From Micavibrio_B sp964399985 (GTDB taxonomy: Bacteria; Pseudomonadota; Alphaproteobacteria; Micavibrionales; Micavibrionaceae), in assembly GCA_964399985.1 (NCBI GenBank), contig CAYNRY010000001.1:1116001-1180000 (forward strand): a DNA stretch of 64,000 nt, given 5' to 3'. A program made the translations under genes and the position numbers. Numbering within the stretch: position 1 is the first letter of the stretch; each line of letters opens with the position of its first letter. This document shows positions 8,845-18,852 of the stretch, in pieces. The notes under the pieces were generated by a model, which was not told where the DNA came from, did no database searches, and saw nothing but the letters and a program-made list of their open reading frames with translations.

Positions 8845-9771
8845 ATGGCGTCTAACAGATTACTTTCATTGGTTCTTGCTGCTTTTCTGGTTTTATCCGG
8901 TCCCGTACAGGCACAAAATCCTCCGGTTACGACGACACCCACCGCAAGTAATAATAAATCATCGACAAATAGCTCAGTCAGTGATCCCGTTTGCGATACC
9001 GATGTCTTCGAGCGTATGAAGCAAAAGGCATGGATGGAAGCTCAGCGCGAGAATTACGTCAACCAGACGATCATTACTGCTCCCGACTCTATATTCGACA
9101 ATACCTGCTACAAAAAACAACTTGGCGTCACTATGGACAAGCTAGGTCTTGAAGAAAGCAGTGGGAGCTCTTCCAGCAAAGATAAATTTGAAACTGATGT
9201 CGCTGATAACGCTAATATCGTCAATGAGTTCGTCGGCCCAATTACCAGCGGGACGAGCGGTTCAAAAGACACGAGCAAACCAACCGCCAGCTCCGATTTC
9301 AAATGTGCGGAAATGAGCAAATATTGGGCAAAATCCCAATGCGGCAATTTTGCCGGTGGTAATCTTCCTTCCATTTCAGAAGCCGGCGCCTCAGGCACCG
9401 CAAAAGAATCCCGTAAGTATGTCGATGAAAACGGTCAGGAAAAATCCTGCACCGGCAAAGACGATACAACAGATACGACTGGCCTGTTCAACTTCACGAC
9501 AGCACAAGAAAATACAATGGGCACGGCGGATGCTCCAGGACCGAAGCTCACCAATTACAGTAAGGTCGATCCGGAACTTTGCAAAAGATTGCCTTATAGC
9601 CAAATTCCTCAGGAATGCCCCGGTCAAGGCGCTGGCAATAAATGCGCACCAGGTAAAAAACTTAATGTTCCATGGCCACAGAATACGAAAATCATGACGA
9701 TTGAATGTCCAAACCCGGGCTGTAGCGCCCAAGAAGAAGGCGGCCAACTCGTCTGTAAACAAACAAAATAA
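8845..9771 (+). CDS. Secreted Ser/Thr/Asn-rich protein with paired cysteines, unknown function
   Basis: 308 residues. The signal peptide is clear (SLVLAAFLVLSGPVQAQ). The mature part has a low-complexity Ser/Thr/Asn linker (about 30-50 and 130-155) and about a dozen cysteines, several close together near the C-terminus (ECPGQGAGNKCAPGK, IECPNPGCSAQEEGGQLVC). This suggests a disulphide-stabilised periplasmic or extracellular protein. I do not recognise a family. It is a single gene preceded by 147 bases and followed by a strong intrinsic terminator. Confidence 0.6.
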   Translation: MASNRLLSLVLAAFLVLSGPVQAQNPPVTTTPTASNNKSSTNSSVSDPVCDTDVFERMKQKAWMEAQRENYVNQTIITAPDSIFDNTCYKKQLGVTMDKLGLEESSGSSSSKDKFETDVADNANIVNEFVGPITSGTSGSKDTSKPTASSDFKCAEMSKYWAKSQCGNFAGGNLPSISEAGASGTAKESRKYVDENGQEKSCTGKDDTTDTTGLFNFTTAQENTMGTADAPGPKLTNYSKVDPELCKRLPYSQIPQECPGQGAGNKCAPGKKLNVPWPQNTKIMTIECPNPGCSAQEEGGQLVCKQTK

Positions 9772-9800
9772 TATATCAATTCATCATTGGATTTAGAATG

Positions 9801-9832
9801 ATCAGGCCCTATGCTCGGGGCCTGATTTTTTT
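9801..9832 (+). terminator. Rho-independent terminator after the secreted-protein gene
   Basis: A perfect 9-bp stem ATCAGGCCC/GGGCCTGAT with an 8-base loop, followed by a run of seven T. Confidence 0.92.
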
Positions 9833-9849
9833 GAGCCGAAGACGAGTAA

Positions 9850-11154
9850 ATGGACGCTTTCTGGATATATAAAAAGACGATGGTTCTGGGCACGCCGATC
9901 CTCAAATCGATGTTGTCTCGCCGCGTCAAAAGGGGGAAAGAAGACCCTGAGCGCCTAAACGAGCGTAAAGGTATCGCCTCCCTGCCTCGCCCTGCAGGTC
10001 CGCTTGTCTGGATGCATGTCGCCAGTGTAGGCGAAGCACAATCGATCATGAGCCTTATTAACCTGATGCTCAGTCAGAACAAGCAGCTTAATATCCTTGT
10101 CACCAGCGTCACAAAAACCTCGGCAGAAATTTTATTACAAAAACTTCCCGACCGCGCCTTTCACCAATACGCCCCTGTCGATCATCCGGACTGGATACGA
10201 TCCTTTCTCGATCATTGGCACCCAAGTCTTGCGCTTTGGGCTGAGTCAGAGCTGTGGCCGAGCATGCTGACCTTTCTTAAAAAACGCCATATACCAGCAG
10301 CTCTCATCAATGCGCATATGTCTCCGAAATCCTTCCGCAACTGGAAGCGTGCGCCAAACCTCGCCCGCAATCTTCTATCCTCTTTTCTTGTCATTTTAGC
10401 CCAAAGCAAACAGGATGCGGAATTCTATTCAGAATTCACGCCGCATAATGTCGTCGTGACAGATAATATCAAATACGCAGCGCAACCGCTTACCGCAGAT
10501 GACGCGCAAATGAGAGCATTGGAAACCGCCATAGCGGATCGTCCAGTATGGCTTTACGCCAGCTCCCATGACGGGGAAGAAGAACTGGCTTGTGATGTTC
10601 ACAAGGAATTGAGCATTCGCTTTCCGAACGTCTTGACCATCCTTGCACCGCGACATCCTGACAGAAGAGATGATCTCCTTCATACTGTTACCGAAAAAAA
10701 CTTAAAAGCCTGTTTGCGCGGCATGAATAAAAAACTGCCATCGCCGGATGATCAGGTCTATATTGTCGATACTATGGGTGAATTAGGTCTTTTATATAAA
10801 ATCGTACCGCTGGCCGTTATCGGCAGAAGCTTCAGCCATGACGGCGGCGGCGGCCATAATCCGATTGAACCTGCGCTCCTTGGCTGCGCCGCTTTGCATG
10901 GCCCGCACGTCCAAAATTCGCAAGAGCTTTATGACGAGATGGATGCGGCGGGCGCTGCCATGCTTGTCAAAGAAAAGGAAGATCTGGCGGCAATTATAGA
11001 ACGCTTGCTTTGTAACTCCGATGAATTGGCACAATTGCAAAAAGCGGGATTTGAATTTGCCACGGCCAAGGCGAATGTTTTAGAAAAAGTTCTTTACGAG
11101 CTTGAGCCTGTTTTCCTAGAAGCCCACCTTCCTACCCCGAAAGTAGCATCATGA
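9850..11154 (+). CDS. waaA: 3-deoxy-D-manno-octulosonic acid (Kdo) transferase
   Basis: 434 residues, the usual length for WaaA/KdtA. It adds Kdo from CMP-Kdo to lipid IVA at the inner face of the cytoplasmic membrane. Family landmarks: the N-terminal WMHVASVGEAQS loop with its conserved Glu, the SELWPSMLTFL segment, and in the C-terminal GT-B domain APRHPDRRDDL and GGGGHNPIEPALLGCA. It opens a tightly packed plus-strand run; its stop overlaps the lpxK start by four bases. The lipid A neighbours (lpxK, lpxL-like) confirm the pathway. Whether it adds one or two Kdo residues is not readable from sequence. Confidence 0.93.
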   Translation: MDAFWIYKKTMVLGTPILKSMLSRRVKRGKEDPERLNERKGIASLPRPAGPLVWMHVASVGEAQSIMSLINLMLSQNKQLNILVTSVTKTSAEILLQKLPDRAFHQYAPVDHPDWIRSFLDHWHPSLALWAESELWPSMLTFLKKRHIPAALINAHMSPKSFRNWKRAPNLARNLLSSFLVILAQSKQDAEFYSEFTPHNVVVTDNIKYAAQPLTADDAQMRALETAIADRPVWLYASSHDGEEELACDVHKELSIRFPNVLTILAPRHPDRRDDLLHTVTEKNLKACLRGMNKKLPSPDDQVYIVDTMGELGLLYKIVPLAVIGRSFSHDGGGGHNPIEPALLGCAALHGPHVQNSQELYDEMDAAGAAMLVKEKEDLAAIIERLLCNSDELAQLQKAGFEFATAKANVLEKVLYELEPVFLEAHLPTPKVAS

Positions 11155-12131
11155 AAACGCCCGGCTTCTGGTATAAAAAATCTTCAGGTTTTGAAAAAAT
11201 ATTGTCTCCTGTTGCCGACCTTTATACAAAACTGGGGCGCAGGCACAGGGAGAAATCCCAAGCCAAGAAATTAGCAATTCCGGTTATTTGCGTCGGCAAT
11301 ATCGTTTCCGGCGGCAGCGGCAAGACACCGACCGCAATTGCGCTTCTACAACTTATCCAGTCGTCAAAAATATCGCTGTCTCCTTTTTTCCTGACGCGCG
11401 GTTATCGCGGCAAGATATCAGGTCCTGAGCGTGTCGACGACACGCATGATCCCGCGCTCTGGGGTGATGAAGCACTTTTATTATCGCGTTATGCGCCGAC
11501 AGTCGTTTCAAAAAACCGCTATGCCGGCGGCATGCTGGCACAAAATCTTGAAGCTGATTTAATCCTGATGGATGACGGGATGCAGAATTATTCCCTGACG
11601 AAGGACATCACTTTCTGTGTCGTCGATGGCACGATGGGCTTTGGCAACGAAGCCGTCGTCCCGCAAGGTCCTCTGCGCCAGCCATTGGAAGATGGGTATT
11701 CCCTGACAGATGCCTTTATCATCATCGGTACCGATGAACAAAATCTTGCTTCAAAAATACCGCCAACCAAACCAACATTTCATGCATCTTTAAAAGTCAA
11801 AAGCGACTTCAATCTTTCCAAAACTCAGCCATATATCGCTTTTTGCGGCATAGGCTTCCCACAAAAATTTGAAACCTCGCTCAAAAATGAAGGATTGAAT
11901 ATCATAGATTTCAAATCATTTGGCGATCACCACGGCTATACGCCGCGCGATATCGTCGATCTTGGAAATCTGGCAGAAAAGAAAAACGCCCGACTGATTA
12001 CCACAGAAAAAGATTATGCCCGCCTGCCCGATTTTTTCCGCAAACAATTTGTGGATGTCCTGCCTGTTGAAATTATATTCGACAATCCCGACATGATAGT
12101 TGATTTCATCAAGGATAAATTAAATCCATGA
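11151..12131 (+). CDS. lpxK: Tetraacyldisaccharide 4'-kinase
   Basis: 326 residues. LpxK phosphorylates the 4' position of the lipid A disaccharide using ATP. The P-loop SGGSGKTP (about 53-60) sits in the usual family context VICVGNIVSGGSGKTPTA. Further family segments are TRGYRGK near 83, the LILMDDGMQN block near 137 and TTEKDYARLP near the C-terminus. It overlaps both neighbours by four bases (ATGA junctions), which points to coupled translation with waaA and the lpxL-like gene. Confidence 0.95.
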   Translation: MKTPGFWYKKSSGFEKILSPVADLYTKLGRRHREKSQAKKLAIPVICVGNIVSGGSGKTPTAIALLQLIQSSKISLSPFFLTRGYRGKISGPERVDDTHDPALWGDEALLLSRYAPTVVSKNRYAGGMLAQNLEADLILMDDGMQNYSLTKDITFCVVDGTMGFGNEAVVPQGPLRQPLEDGYSLTDAFIIIGTDEQNLASKIPPTKPTFHASLKVKSDFNLSKTQPYIAFCGIGFPQKFETSLKNEGLNIIDFKSFGDHHGYTPRDIVDLGNLAEKKNARLITTEKDYARLPDFFRKQFVDVLPVEIIFDNPDMIVDFIKDKLNP

Positions 12132-12988
12132 AATCCTTTCGCTATGCCGTGGAAGGGATTTTAGTTGCCGGATTGATTGGATTATTCCGAAGATTATCCC
12201 TCGACAATGCATCCAATCTGGGTGGATTTATTTCCCGCACCTTGGGGCCGAAACTATCGGTCAACCGAAAAGCCTTGAGAAATATGCAAGCCGCTCTTCC
12301 TGGTAAAACAGACTCTGAATACAAACAAATAATTCGTGATATGTGGGATAATATTGGCCGGACTTTTGCCGAATATCCCCATCTGGAAAAAATAGCCGCA
12401 GAGCGTGTTACATCTGTCGGCGACGAGCATATCCAAAACATACTTGCTTCAGGCGGCCCAAGTATTCTCTTCACCGGACATTTAGCGAATTGGGAAATCT
12501 CAGGGGCCTATGCTTATGCTCTTGGTATGAATCTGGACCTGATTTACCGCACGCCAAATAACCCTTATGTCGAAGGTATTTTACAGGAATGCCGCAGCGT
12601 AGGAGAGAAAATCAAAACCTATCCAAAATCGTCACAAGGCATGCGCGATGTAGTATCGGCCCTGAAAGCAAAACGCCATATAGGGATTTTGATCGATCAA
12701 AAATACAATCAGGGTATCGCTATGCCTTTTTTTGGCCGCACCGCCATGACGAGCCCCGCCTTCGTTCAACTCGCCCAGAAATTCGATTGCCCGTTACACC
12801 CGGCACGCGTAGTTCGTACAAAAGGCGCTCATTTTCACATCACGATCTTTCCGCCGATGAATATAAAAGACCGCGCGCTTGAAGACGTGATTACCGAAGC
12901 TCATATGATGCTGGAAGAATGGATCACCGAGCGCCCTGCCCAATGGCTGTGGTTGCATAACAGATGGAAGAATAAAAATGGCTTATGA
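12128..12988 (+). CDS. lpxL: Lipid A late acyltransferase (LpxL/HtrB family)
   Basis: 286 residues. These membrane-anchored enzymes transfer an acyl chain from acyl-ACP to Kdo2-lipid IVA. The catalytic HxxxxE motif is seen as GHLANWE (H118, E123). Other family segments are DMWDNIGRTFAEYPH near 72, LIDQKYNQGIAMPFFG near 195 and the C-terminal WLWLHNRWK. The N-terminal segment is weakly hydrophobic. Its position after lpxK fits a late acylation step. The choice between primary lauroyl and secondary myristoyl activity cannot be made. It overlaps the next gene, gor, by 11 bases. Confidence 0.88.
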   Translation: MKSFRYAVEGILVAGLIGLFRRLSLDNASNLGGFISRTLGPKLSVNRKALRNMQAALPGKTDSEYKQIIRDMWDNIGRTFAEYPHLEKIAAERVTSVGDEHIQNILASGGPSILFTGHLANWEISGAYAYALGMNLDLIYRTPNNPYVEGILQECRSVGEKIKTYPKSSQGMRDVVSALKAKRHIGILIDQKYNQGIAMPFFGRTAMTSPAFVQLAQKFDCPLHPARVVRTKGAHFHITIFPPMNIKDRALEDVITEAHMMLEEWITERPAQWLWLHNRWKNKNGL

Positions 12989-14345
12989 CTTTGATTATTT
13001 CGTGATTGGCGCTGGCTCCGGCGGCGTGCGCTCGGCACGGATTGCGGCATCTCTTGGTGCGAAAGTCGGTATAGCCGAATCCACGCATTTCGGCGGCACA
13101 TGTGTCAATGTCGGCTGTATTCCAAAAAAGATTTTCTCTTATGCCGCCGATTACGGCACCGATATGGAGGAGTCCGGTAATTACGGCTGGTCCTCATCTC
13201 GAAAATTTGACTGGAAAACCCTGAAGCAAAATAAGGACAAGGAAATATCTCGCCTCAGCAATATCTATCGGGGTATTTTAGATATCAACAAAGTGAGTGT
13301 TTATGAAGGCTATGCAAGCTTTAAAGACGACCACACAATCCTTATCGGCGATCAGGAAGTAACGGCAGAGCGTATTTTAATCGCCGTGGGCGGCCAGCCG
13401 CAAAGACCAGACATCAAAGGCGCAGAGTTTGCCAAGACCTCGGACGATATGTTTGCACTTGAAGAACTTCCGAAAAATATAGTTATTCTCGGCGCCGGCT
13501 ATATAGCCTTGGAATTCGCGCATATCCTGCATGGAATAGGTTGTGATATCACCATTGTCCATCGCGGCGATTTCCTGCTCAAAGGTTTTGACATCGATAT
13601 TCAAGATCACCTTCTGGAAGAGATGAAAAAACAAGGCATCAGATTCCTGATGAACAAAAAAGTTACCGAAATTACCGAAACTTCTGTTATTTGCGACGAC
13701 GGTGAAATCATCTCAGCTGATCTTGTTATGGCAGCAACGGGCCGCACCCCCAATGTTGCCAATTTAAATCTGGATAGAGCGGGCATCGAATTGGACGATA
13801 GAGGCTATATTAAAACCAGCACCGAGCATGTCACATCGAAAGCTCATATCTACGCTGTTGGTGATGTTACAAATTCGCCGCAACTAACACCGGTCGCTAT
13901 CGCGCAAGGCCATGCTTTGGCCGATACGCTATTTAACGCCAAAGTCCGCTATACGAATTTCGAGCTCATCCCGACGGCGGTTTTCTCAAAACCCGAGATC
14001 GGTACGGTCGGCCTGACCGAACAGCAAGCCGTTAAAAGGGAAATTGCGCATACCGTTTATAAATCCACTTTCCGCCCTCTTCGCCACACGATCACTGGCA
14101 AAGAATCGAAGGTTCTGATCAAGCTGGTTGTCTGCGCCAATACGGATAAGGTTTTGGGCGTTCATATGGCAGGCCCCGGCGCTGGTGAGCTTATCCAGAT
14201 GGCAGGCATTGCCCTGAATGCAGGCGCCACAAAGGCCCATTTTGACAGTACTTTACCCGTTCATCCGACCACAGCCGAAGAATTCATCTTTTTGCATGCC
14301 GGAGCCGTGCCTCACCCGCCGGAAACACTTGCGAAACGGGGGTAA
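12978..14345 (+). CDS. gor: Glutathione-disulfide reductase
   Basis: 455 residues, a flavoprotein disulphide reductase. It has the N-terminal FAD-binding GAGSGGVRSA motif, the redox-active CVNVGC pair (C42, C47), an NADPH Rossmann segment (VILGAGYIALEFA, near 170), the second FAD motif (HIYAVGDVT, near 292) and the C-terminal HPTTAEEF with the catalytic His-Glu pair. The GGVRSAR form near the N-terminus and the short C-terminus suit glutathione reductase better than dihydrolipoamide dehydrogenase. It reduces oxidised glutathione with NADPH in the cytoplasm. The start lies inside the end of the lpxL-like gene. Confidence 0.93.
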   Translation: MAYDFDYFVIGAGSGGVRSARIAASLGAKVGIAESTHFGGTCVNVGCIPKKIFSYAADYGTDMEESGNYGWSSSRKFDWKTLKQNKDKEISRLSNIYRGILDINKVSVYEGYASFKDDHTILIGDQEVTAERILIAVGGQPQRPDIKGAEFAKTSDDMFALEELPKNIVILGAGYIALEFAHILHGIGCDITIVHRGDFLLKGFDIDIQDHLLEEMKKQGIRFLMNKKVTEITETSVICDDGEIISADLVMAATGRTPNVANLNLDRAGIELDDRGYIKTSTEHVTSKAHIYAVGDVTNSPQLTPVAIAQGHALADTLFNAKVRYTNFELIPTAVFSKPEIGTVGLTEQQAVKREIAHTVYKSTFRPLRHTITGKESKVLIKLVVCANTDKVLGVHMAGPGAGELIQMAGIALNAGATKAHFDSTLPVHPTTAEEFIFLHAGAVPHPPETLAKRG

Positions 14346-14366
14346 ATGGCCTAATTCTTTGAAATC

Positions 14367-15755
14367 ATGAAAGAAAAATGGTCCCCGGATAGCTGGCGCC
14401 TCAAGCCAGCCAAGCAATTGCCTACTTACGCCGACGAAAGCGCTCTGGCCGCCGCCGAGAAAGATCTCGCCAAAATGCCGCCGCTTGTCTTTGCCGGTGA
14501 AGCGCGCGCGCTCAAAGCACAACTTGCGGATGCTGCTCTCGGCAATTCATTCGTCTTGCAAGGCGGCGACTGCGCCGAAAGCTTCTCAGAATTCGGCGCG
14601 AATAAAATACGCGATACATTCCGTGTTCTTTTGCAAATGTCGGTCGTCATGACTTTCGCCGGATCTATTCCGGTTGTCAAAATGGGCCGCATGGCGGGAC
14701 AATTCGCCAAGCCACGCTCTGAAGGCATGGAAAAAATCGATGGAAAAACCCTGCCCGTTTATCGCGGCGACATTATCAACGGATATGATTTTAACGAGGA
14801 AAGCCGAGAGCCTAATCCTTGGAGAATGCTGCGCGCTTATAATCAATCGGCTGCAACGCTGAATTTGTTGCGCGCTTTCGCAACCGGCGGTTATGCCGAT
14901 CTTCATTCTATCAATAAATGGAATCTGGAATTCATTCAGGATAATGAAACGACCGAGCGTTACCAGAAACTCGCCAACCAGATCGAGCAAGCGCTCGACT
15001 TTATGACGGCCTGCGGTTTTACCAAACAAACCGTTCCGCATATTTTGAAGCAAACAGATTTCTATACCTGTCACGAAGCGCTGCTGCTGCCTTATGAGCA
15101 AGCAATGACCCGCATCGATAGTACGACAGGCGATTGGTACGATACGTCCGCTCACTTCTTATGGATCGGCGCGCGTACCAACCAGGACGATCATGCACAA
15201 ATCGAATTCGTACGCGGGATTAAAAATCCGCTCGGTTTGAAATGTCCGCCCAATCTGGATGCCGATACGCTCATTCGTCAAATCGACCGTTTAAACCCGG
15301 AAAACGAACCGGGCCGCTTGACCTTGATCGCGCGTATGGGCGCCGGACAGGTGATCGATAAACTCACCCCGCTTGTTCAAGCCGTTAAACGCGAAGGCCG
15401 GATCGTGACATGGGTTTCCGACCCGATGCACGGCAACACGATGAAATCATCGACCGGGTACAAAACCCGCCGTTTCGACGACATCATGAGCGAAGTGCGC
15501 GACTTCTTTACCGTTCATAAAACCGAAGGCACGATCCCGGGCGGTATCCATGCCGAGATGACAGGCCAAAATGTCACAGAGTGTGTTGGCGGGCTATCCG
15601 AAGTAACGGAAGAAAATCTGGCAGATCGCTACCATACTTTCTGTGATCCACGCTTGAACGCGGCGCAGGCTGTCGAGCTTTCTTTCCTTGTCGCCGATGA
15701 ATTGAAATCGATCCGTAAGGATAAGAAGCTCAATCTTCTTCAGGCTGCAGAGTAA
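14367..15755 (+). CDS. aroG: Class II 3-deoxy-7-phosphoheptulonate (DAHP) synthase
   Basis: 462 residues, the typical length of the plant/bacterial class II enzyme. It condenses phosphoenolpyruvate with erythrose-4-phosphate, the first step of the shikimate pathway. Diagnostic blocks are WSPDSWR at the N-terminus, LQGGDCAESF near 72, VKMGRMAGQFAKPRS near 105, KCPPNLDADTL near 293, WVSDPMHGNTM near 350 and GGIHAEMTGQNVTEC near 391. Together these hold the metal-binding Cys, His, Glu and Asp residues of the family. It is separated from gor by 21 bases and from nadE by two. Confidence 0.95.
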   Translation: MKEKWSPDSWRLKPAKQLPTYADESALAAAEKDLAKMPPLVFAGEARALKAQLADAALGNSFVLQGGDCAESFSEFGANKIRDTFRVLLQMSVVMTFAGSIPVVKMGRMAGQFAKPRSEGMEKIDGKTLPVYRGDIINGYDFNEESREPNPWRMLRAYNQSAATLNLLRAFATGGYADLHSINKWNLEFIQDNETTERYQKLANQIEQALDFMTACGFTKQTVPHILKQTDFYTCHEALLLPYEQAMTRIDSTTGDWYDTSAHFLWIGARTNQDDHAQIEFVRGIKNPLGLKCPPNLDADTLIRQIDRLNPENEPGRLTLIARMGAGQVIDKLTPLVQAVKREGRIVTWVSDPMHGNTMKSSTGYKTRRFDDIMSEVRDFFTVHKTEGTIPGGIHAEMTGQNVTECVGGLSEVTEENLADRYHTFCDPRLNAAQAVELSFLVADELKSIRKDKKLNLLQAAE

Positions 15756-15757
15756 TC

Positions 15758-17413
15758 ATGGACAAGCCTTTCGTCATCACGATCGCGCAAATCAATCCCA
15801 AGGTCGGTGACCTGAAAGGGAATCTCGAGCTAATCCGCCGCGTGCGTGACGAAGCACCTAAACATGCTAATCTTGTTGTGTTTCCTGAATTGGTGACAAC
15901 AGGCTATCCGCCGGAAGATTTGCTTTTAAAGCAGTGCTTCCTGAACGAAGTCGACGATGTCGTTAAAACATTGGTAGAAGAAAGTCGCGGCCGCGCAACG
16001 GCCATGCTTATTACAGCCCCAAGCTGGAACCGCGAACATAAATGTCTTTATAATGCTGTGCACCTAATTCATCAGGGTTATATATTGGCGACGCAGACTA
16101 AACACGACCTTCCTAATTACGGCATTTTCGACGAGAACCGTTATTTCAAACCCGGACCGCTGCCGGAACCTATGTCTTTTATGGGCCTAAAACTCGGCGT
16201 TATGATCTGCGAAGACATGTGGTATCCGGAAGTCGCCGACAATCTAAAAGCCAAGGGCGCCGATATATTGATCGTCACCAATGCCAGCCCCTATGAAGGG
16301 CATAAGCACGATATCCGCTACCAACATGCACGCCTGCGCGCTACAAAGACCGCCCTTCCCCTGATCTATGTGAACCAGTTCGGTGGGCAGGATGAATTGG
16401 TCTTTGATGGCGCGAGCTTTATGATGAATGAAACCGGACAGGTCATTCTTCAATGTGAAGAATTCGTCGAAGAGTTTCAGGATTTAACATTGGTCGAACG
16501 CCGCGCCAACGGCAACTGGCTGATTGCGACTGAGGATATGCATCCAGTTCATCCCGAAACGGAGTCCATATATCAGGCGGTCATGCTGGCAACACGCGAT
16601 TACATTCACAAAAGCGGAATGAAAGATGTTTTGATCGGCATGTCCGGCGGCATCGACAGCGCACTTGTCGCGGCAATTGCCACCGATGCCTTGGGCTCGG
16701 CACATGTCAAATGCATTATGATGCCCTCGCCCTATACGTCAGACGACAGTATTACCGATGCGACAGATTGCGCACGCAAGCTTGGCGTGCATTTCGAAAC
16801 CGTATCCATTGAACCGATGATGGAAGCTTTAAAATCTTCTATGCCTGATATTTCAGGCCTCGCGCATGAAAATATGCAATCGCGTATTCGCGGCACTATT
16901 TTAATGTCGATGTCCAACCAAAGCGGTGCGATGGTTTTAACGACAGGTAATAAAAGCGAGATTGCCGCCGGTTACTCGACTTTATACGGCGATATGTGCG
17001 GCGGCTTCAATCCGCTTAAAGACCTTTATAAAACGCAAGTTTACAACCTTGCGACATGGAGAAACTCCGCTAAACCGGTCAACGCGCTCGGCCCCGATGG
17101 CGAAGTTATCAATGAACGCATTTTAATCAAAGCTCCCAGCGCGGAATTAAAACCCGACCAGAAAGATCAAGATTCTCTTCCACCTTACGATATACTGGAT
17201 GAAATCCTGATGGGCATTATCGAAGACGATCTCGGCGTTGAGGAAATGATCGCCCGCGGACATGATCCTGCAACTGTCAAACGCGTCAACCAACTTCTTG
17301 ACCGCGCCGAATATAAACGCCGCCAATCAGCCCCGGGACCAAAGATCAGCCCGCGTGCTTTTGGCCGCGACCGCCGCTACCCTATCGTCAACGGTTACGT
17401 TGAAAAATCCTGA
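15758..17413 (+). CDS. nadE: Glutamine-dependent NAD+ synthetase
   Basis: 551 residues with two domains. The N-terminal nitrilase-type glutaminase has the catalytic triad E44 (VVFPELVTTGYPPED), K115 (QTKHDLPNYG) and C151 (MICEDMWYP). The C-terminal ATP pyrophosphatase domain has the P-loop GMSGGIDSALVA near residue 290 and TTGNKSEIAAGYSTLYGD near 395. The enzyme amidates nicotinic acid adenine dinucleotide using ammonia channelled from glutamine. It begins two bases after the aroG stop codon, so the two are surely co-transcribed. Confidence 0.95.
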   Translation: MDKPFVITIAQINPKVGDLKGNLELIRRVRDEAPKHANLVVFPELVTTGYPPEDLLLKQCFLNEVDDVVKTLVEESRGRATAMLITAPSWNREHKCLYNAVHLIHQGYILATQTKHDLPNYGIFDENRYFKPGPLPEPMSFMGLKLGVMICEDMWYPEVADNLKAKGADILIVTNASPYEGHKHDIRYQHARLRATKTALPLIYVNQFGGQDELVFDGASFMMNETGQVILQCEEFVEEFQDLTLVERRANGNWLIATEDMHPVHPETESIYQAVMLATRDYIHKSGMKDVLIGMSGGIDSALVAAIATDALGSAHVKCIMMPSPYTSDDSITDATDCARKLGVHFETVSIEPMMEALKSSMPDISGLAHENMQSRIRGTILMSMSNQSGAMVLTTGNKSEIAAGYSTLYGDMCGGFNPLKDLYKTQVYNLATWRNSAKPVNALGPDGEVINERILIKAPSAELKPDQKDQDSLPPYDILDEILMGIIEDDLGVEEMIARGHDPATVKRVNQLLDRAEYKRRQSAPGPKISPRAFGRDRRYPIVNGYVEKS

Positions 17414-17435
17414 TTAATTATATAGAAAGCCTCCT

Positions 17436-18779
17436 ATGACAGTTCGCGTTCGCTTTGCTCCTTCTCCCACCGGTATGCTTCACGTTGGCAATGTCCGCAC
17501 AGCCCTCATTACTTGGCTCTTCGCCAAGAAGAATAAGGGTCATTACCTATTGCGTATCGATGATACGGATACAGAGCGCTCCAAGAAAATATACGAAGAC
17601 GGTATTCGCGAAAGCCTGACATGGCTCGGCCTCGCCTGGGATGAAGAAGCATGGCAGAGCAAGCGCCTTGACCGTTATAATGTCGTGATCGAACAGCTAA
17701 AAAAAGACGGACGTCTTTATGCCTGTTACGAAACGCCGGACGAGCTGGGCTTGAAACGCAAAGCCCAACTATCCCAAGGTCAGCCGCCGATCTATGATCG
17801 CGCCGCGCTTAAACTCACCGATGACCAAAGGCAAAAACTGGAAGCGGAAGGCCGCAAGCCGCATTGGCGCTTCCTGATGAACCCGACCAAAATCAAATGG
17901 CATGATCTGGTGCGTGGGCCGGTAGAATTCGATGGCGCAGGATTGTCGGATCCGGTTTTGATCCGTGAAGACGGAACACCGCTTTATCACCTTTGCTCTG
18001 TTATTGATGATATGGATTTCAACATTACGCATATTGTGCGCGGCGAAGACCATGTGACCAATACGGCCTCCCATATTCAGATGTTCGAAGCGCTGGGCTT
18101 TAAACCGCCGGAATTCGCTCACCTCGCCCTTCTCTCCGATCCCGAAGGCGGAAAACTATCCAAACGCATGGGCTCTATCAGTGTCGTCGATCTGCGCGAC
18201 GATGAGGGCCTCGAAGCTATGGCGATCCCGAGCCTGATGGCGCGCCTTGGTACGTCAGACCCGATCGAGCCGTATACGGATTATGCGCCCCTCATCGAGA
18301 GCTTTGATTTCTCCAAATTCTCCCGCGCGACACCGAAATTCGATACAGACGAACTTGAACGACTCAACGCTAAGATCATCCATGCCATGCCTTACGAGAA
18401 AGTCAAAGACCGCCTCAAGGAAATCGGCCTCGAAGAACTGGATGAGAACTTCTGGAATTCTGTCCGCGCCAATTTGAACCTCTTCCGCGATATCAAGGAT
18501 TGGTGGCAGGTTGCCAAAGGCCCGGTCACACCTATAGTCGAAGATCAGGATTTCGCCAGTAAGGCTGCAGAACTCATGCCTCCAGAGCCGTGGACACTGG
18601 ACACTTGGAAAACCTGGACGGATTCCATCAAAGCCGAAACAGGCCGCAAAGGCAAAGAGCTGTTCATGCCGCTTCGCCAAGCTCTGACCGGAATGGATCA
18701 TGGGCCGGAACTCCGCGATCTGTTGCCATTGATAGGCGCTGAAAAGGCCAAAGCGAGATTAAGCAAGAAAGCGGCCTAG
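17436..18779 (+). CDS. gltX: Glutamate--tRNA ligase
   Basis: 447 residues, class I aminoacyl-tRNA synthetase. The HIGH-type motif appears as PSPTGMLHVGNVRTAL near the N-terminus and the KMSKS-type loop as KLSKRMGS near residue 245. The segment LLRIDDTDTERS is a GluRS/GlnRS signature. The moderate length, the YACYETPDELG block and the shortened insertion suggest one of the two GluRS paralogues common in Alphaproteobacteria. Whether this copy charges tRNA-Glu, tRNA-Gln or both (for later transamidation) cannot be read here. It ends the housekeeping run and is followed by a bidirectional terminator. Confidence 0.94.
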   Translation: MTVRVRFAPSPTGMLHVGNVRTALITWLFAKKNKGHYLLRIDDTDTERSKKIYEDGIRESLTWLGLAWDEEAWQSKRLDRYNVVIEQLKKDGRLYACYETPDELGLKRKAQLSQGQPPIYDRAALKLTDDQRQKLEAEGRKPHWRFLMNPTKIKWHDLVRGPVEFDGAGLSDPVLIREDGTPLYHLCSVIDDMDFNITHIVRGEDHVTNTASHIQMFEALGFKPPEFAHLALLSDPEGGKLSKRMGSISVVDLRDDEGLEAMAIPSLMARLGTSDPIEPYTDYAPLIESFDFSKFSRATPKFDTDELERLNAKIIHAMPYEKVKDRLKEIGLEELDENFWNSVRANLNLFRDIKDWWQVAKGPVTPIVEDQDFASKAAELMPPEPWTLDTWKTWTDSIKAETGRKGKELFMPLRQALTGMDHGPELRDLLPLIGAEKAKARLSKKAA

Positions 18780-18852
18780 ATTTTAAAGGCATAATTCCCT
18801 TAAATTTCAACTAGATAACCTAGGCTCCTACTTCGTTCTCAAATTTTACAAT

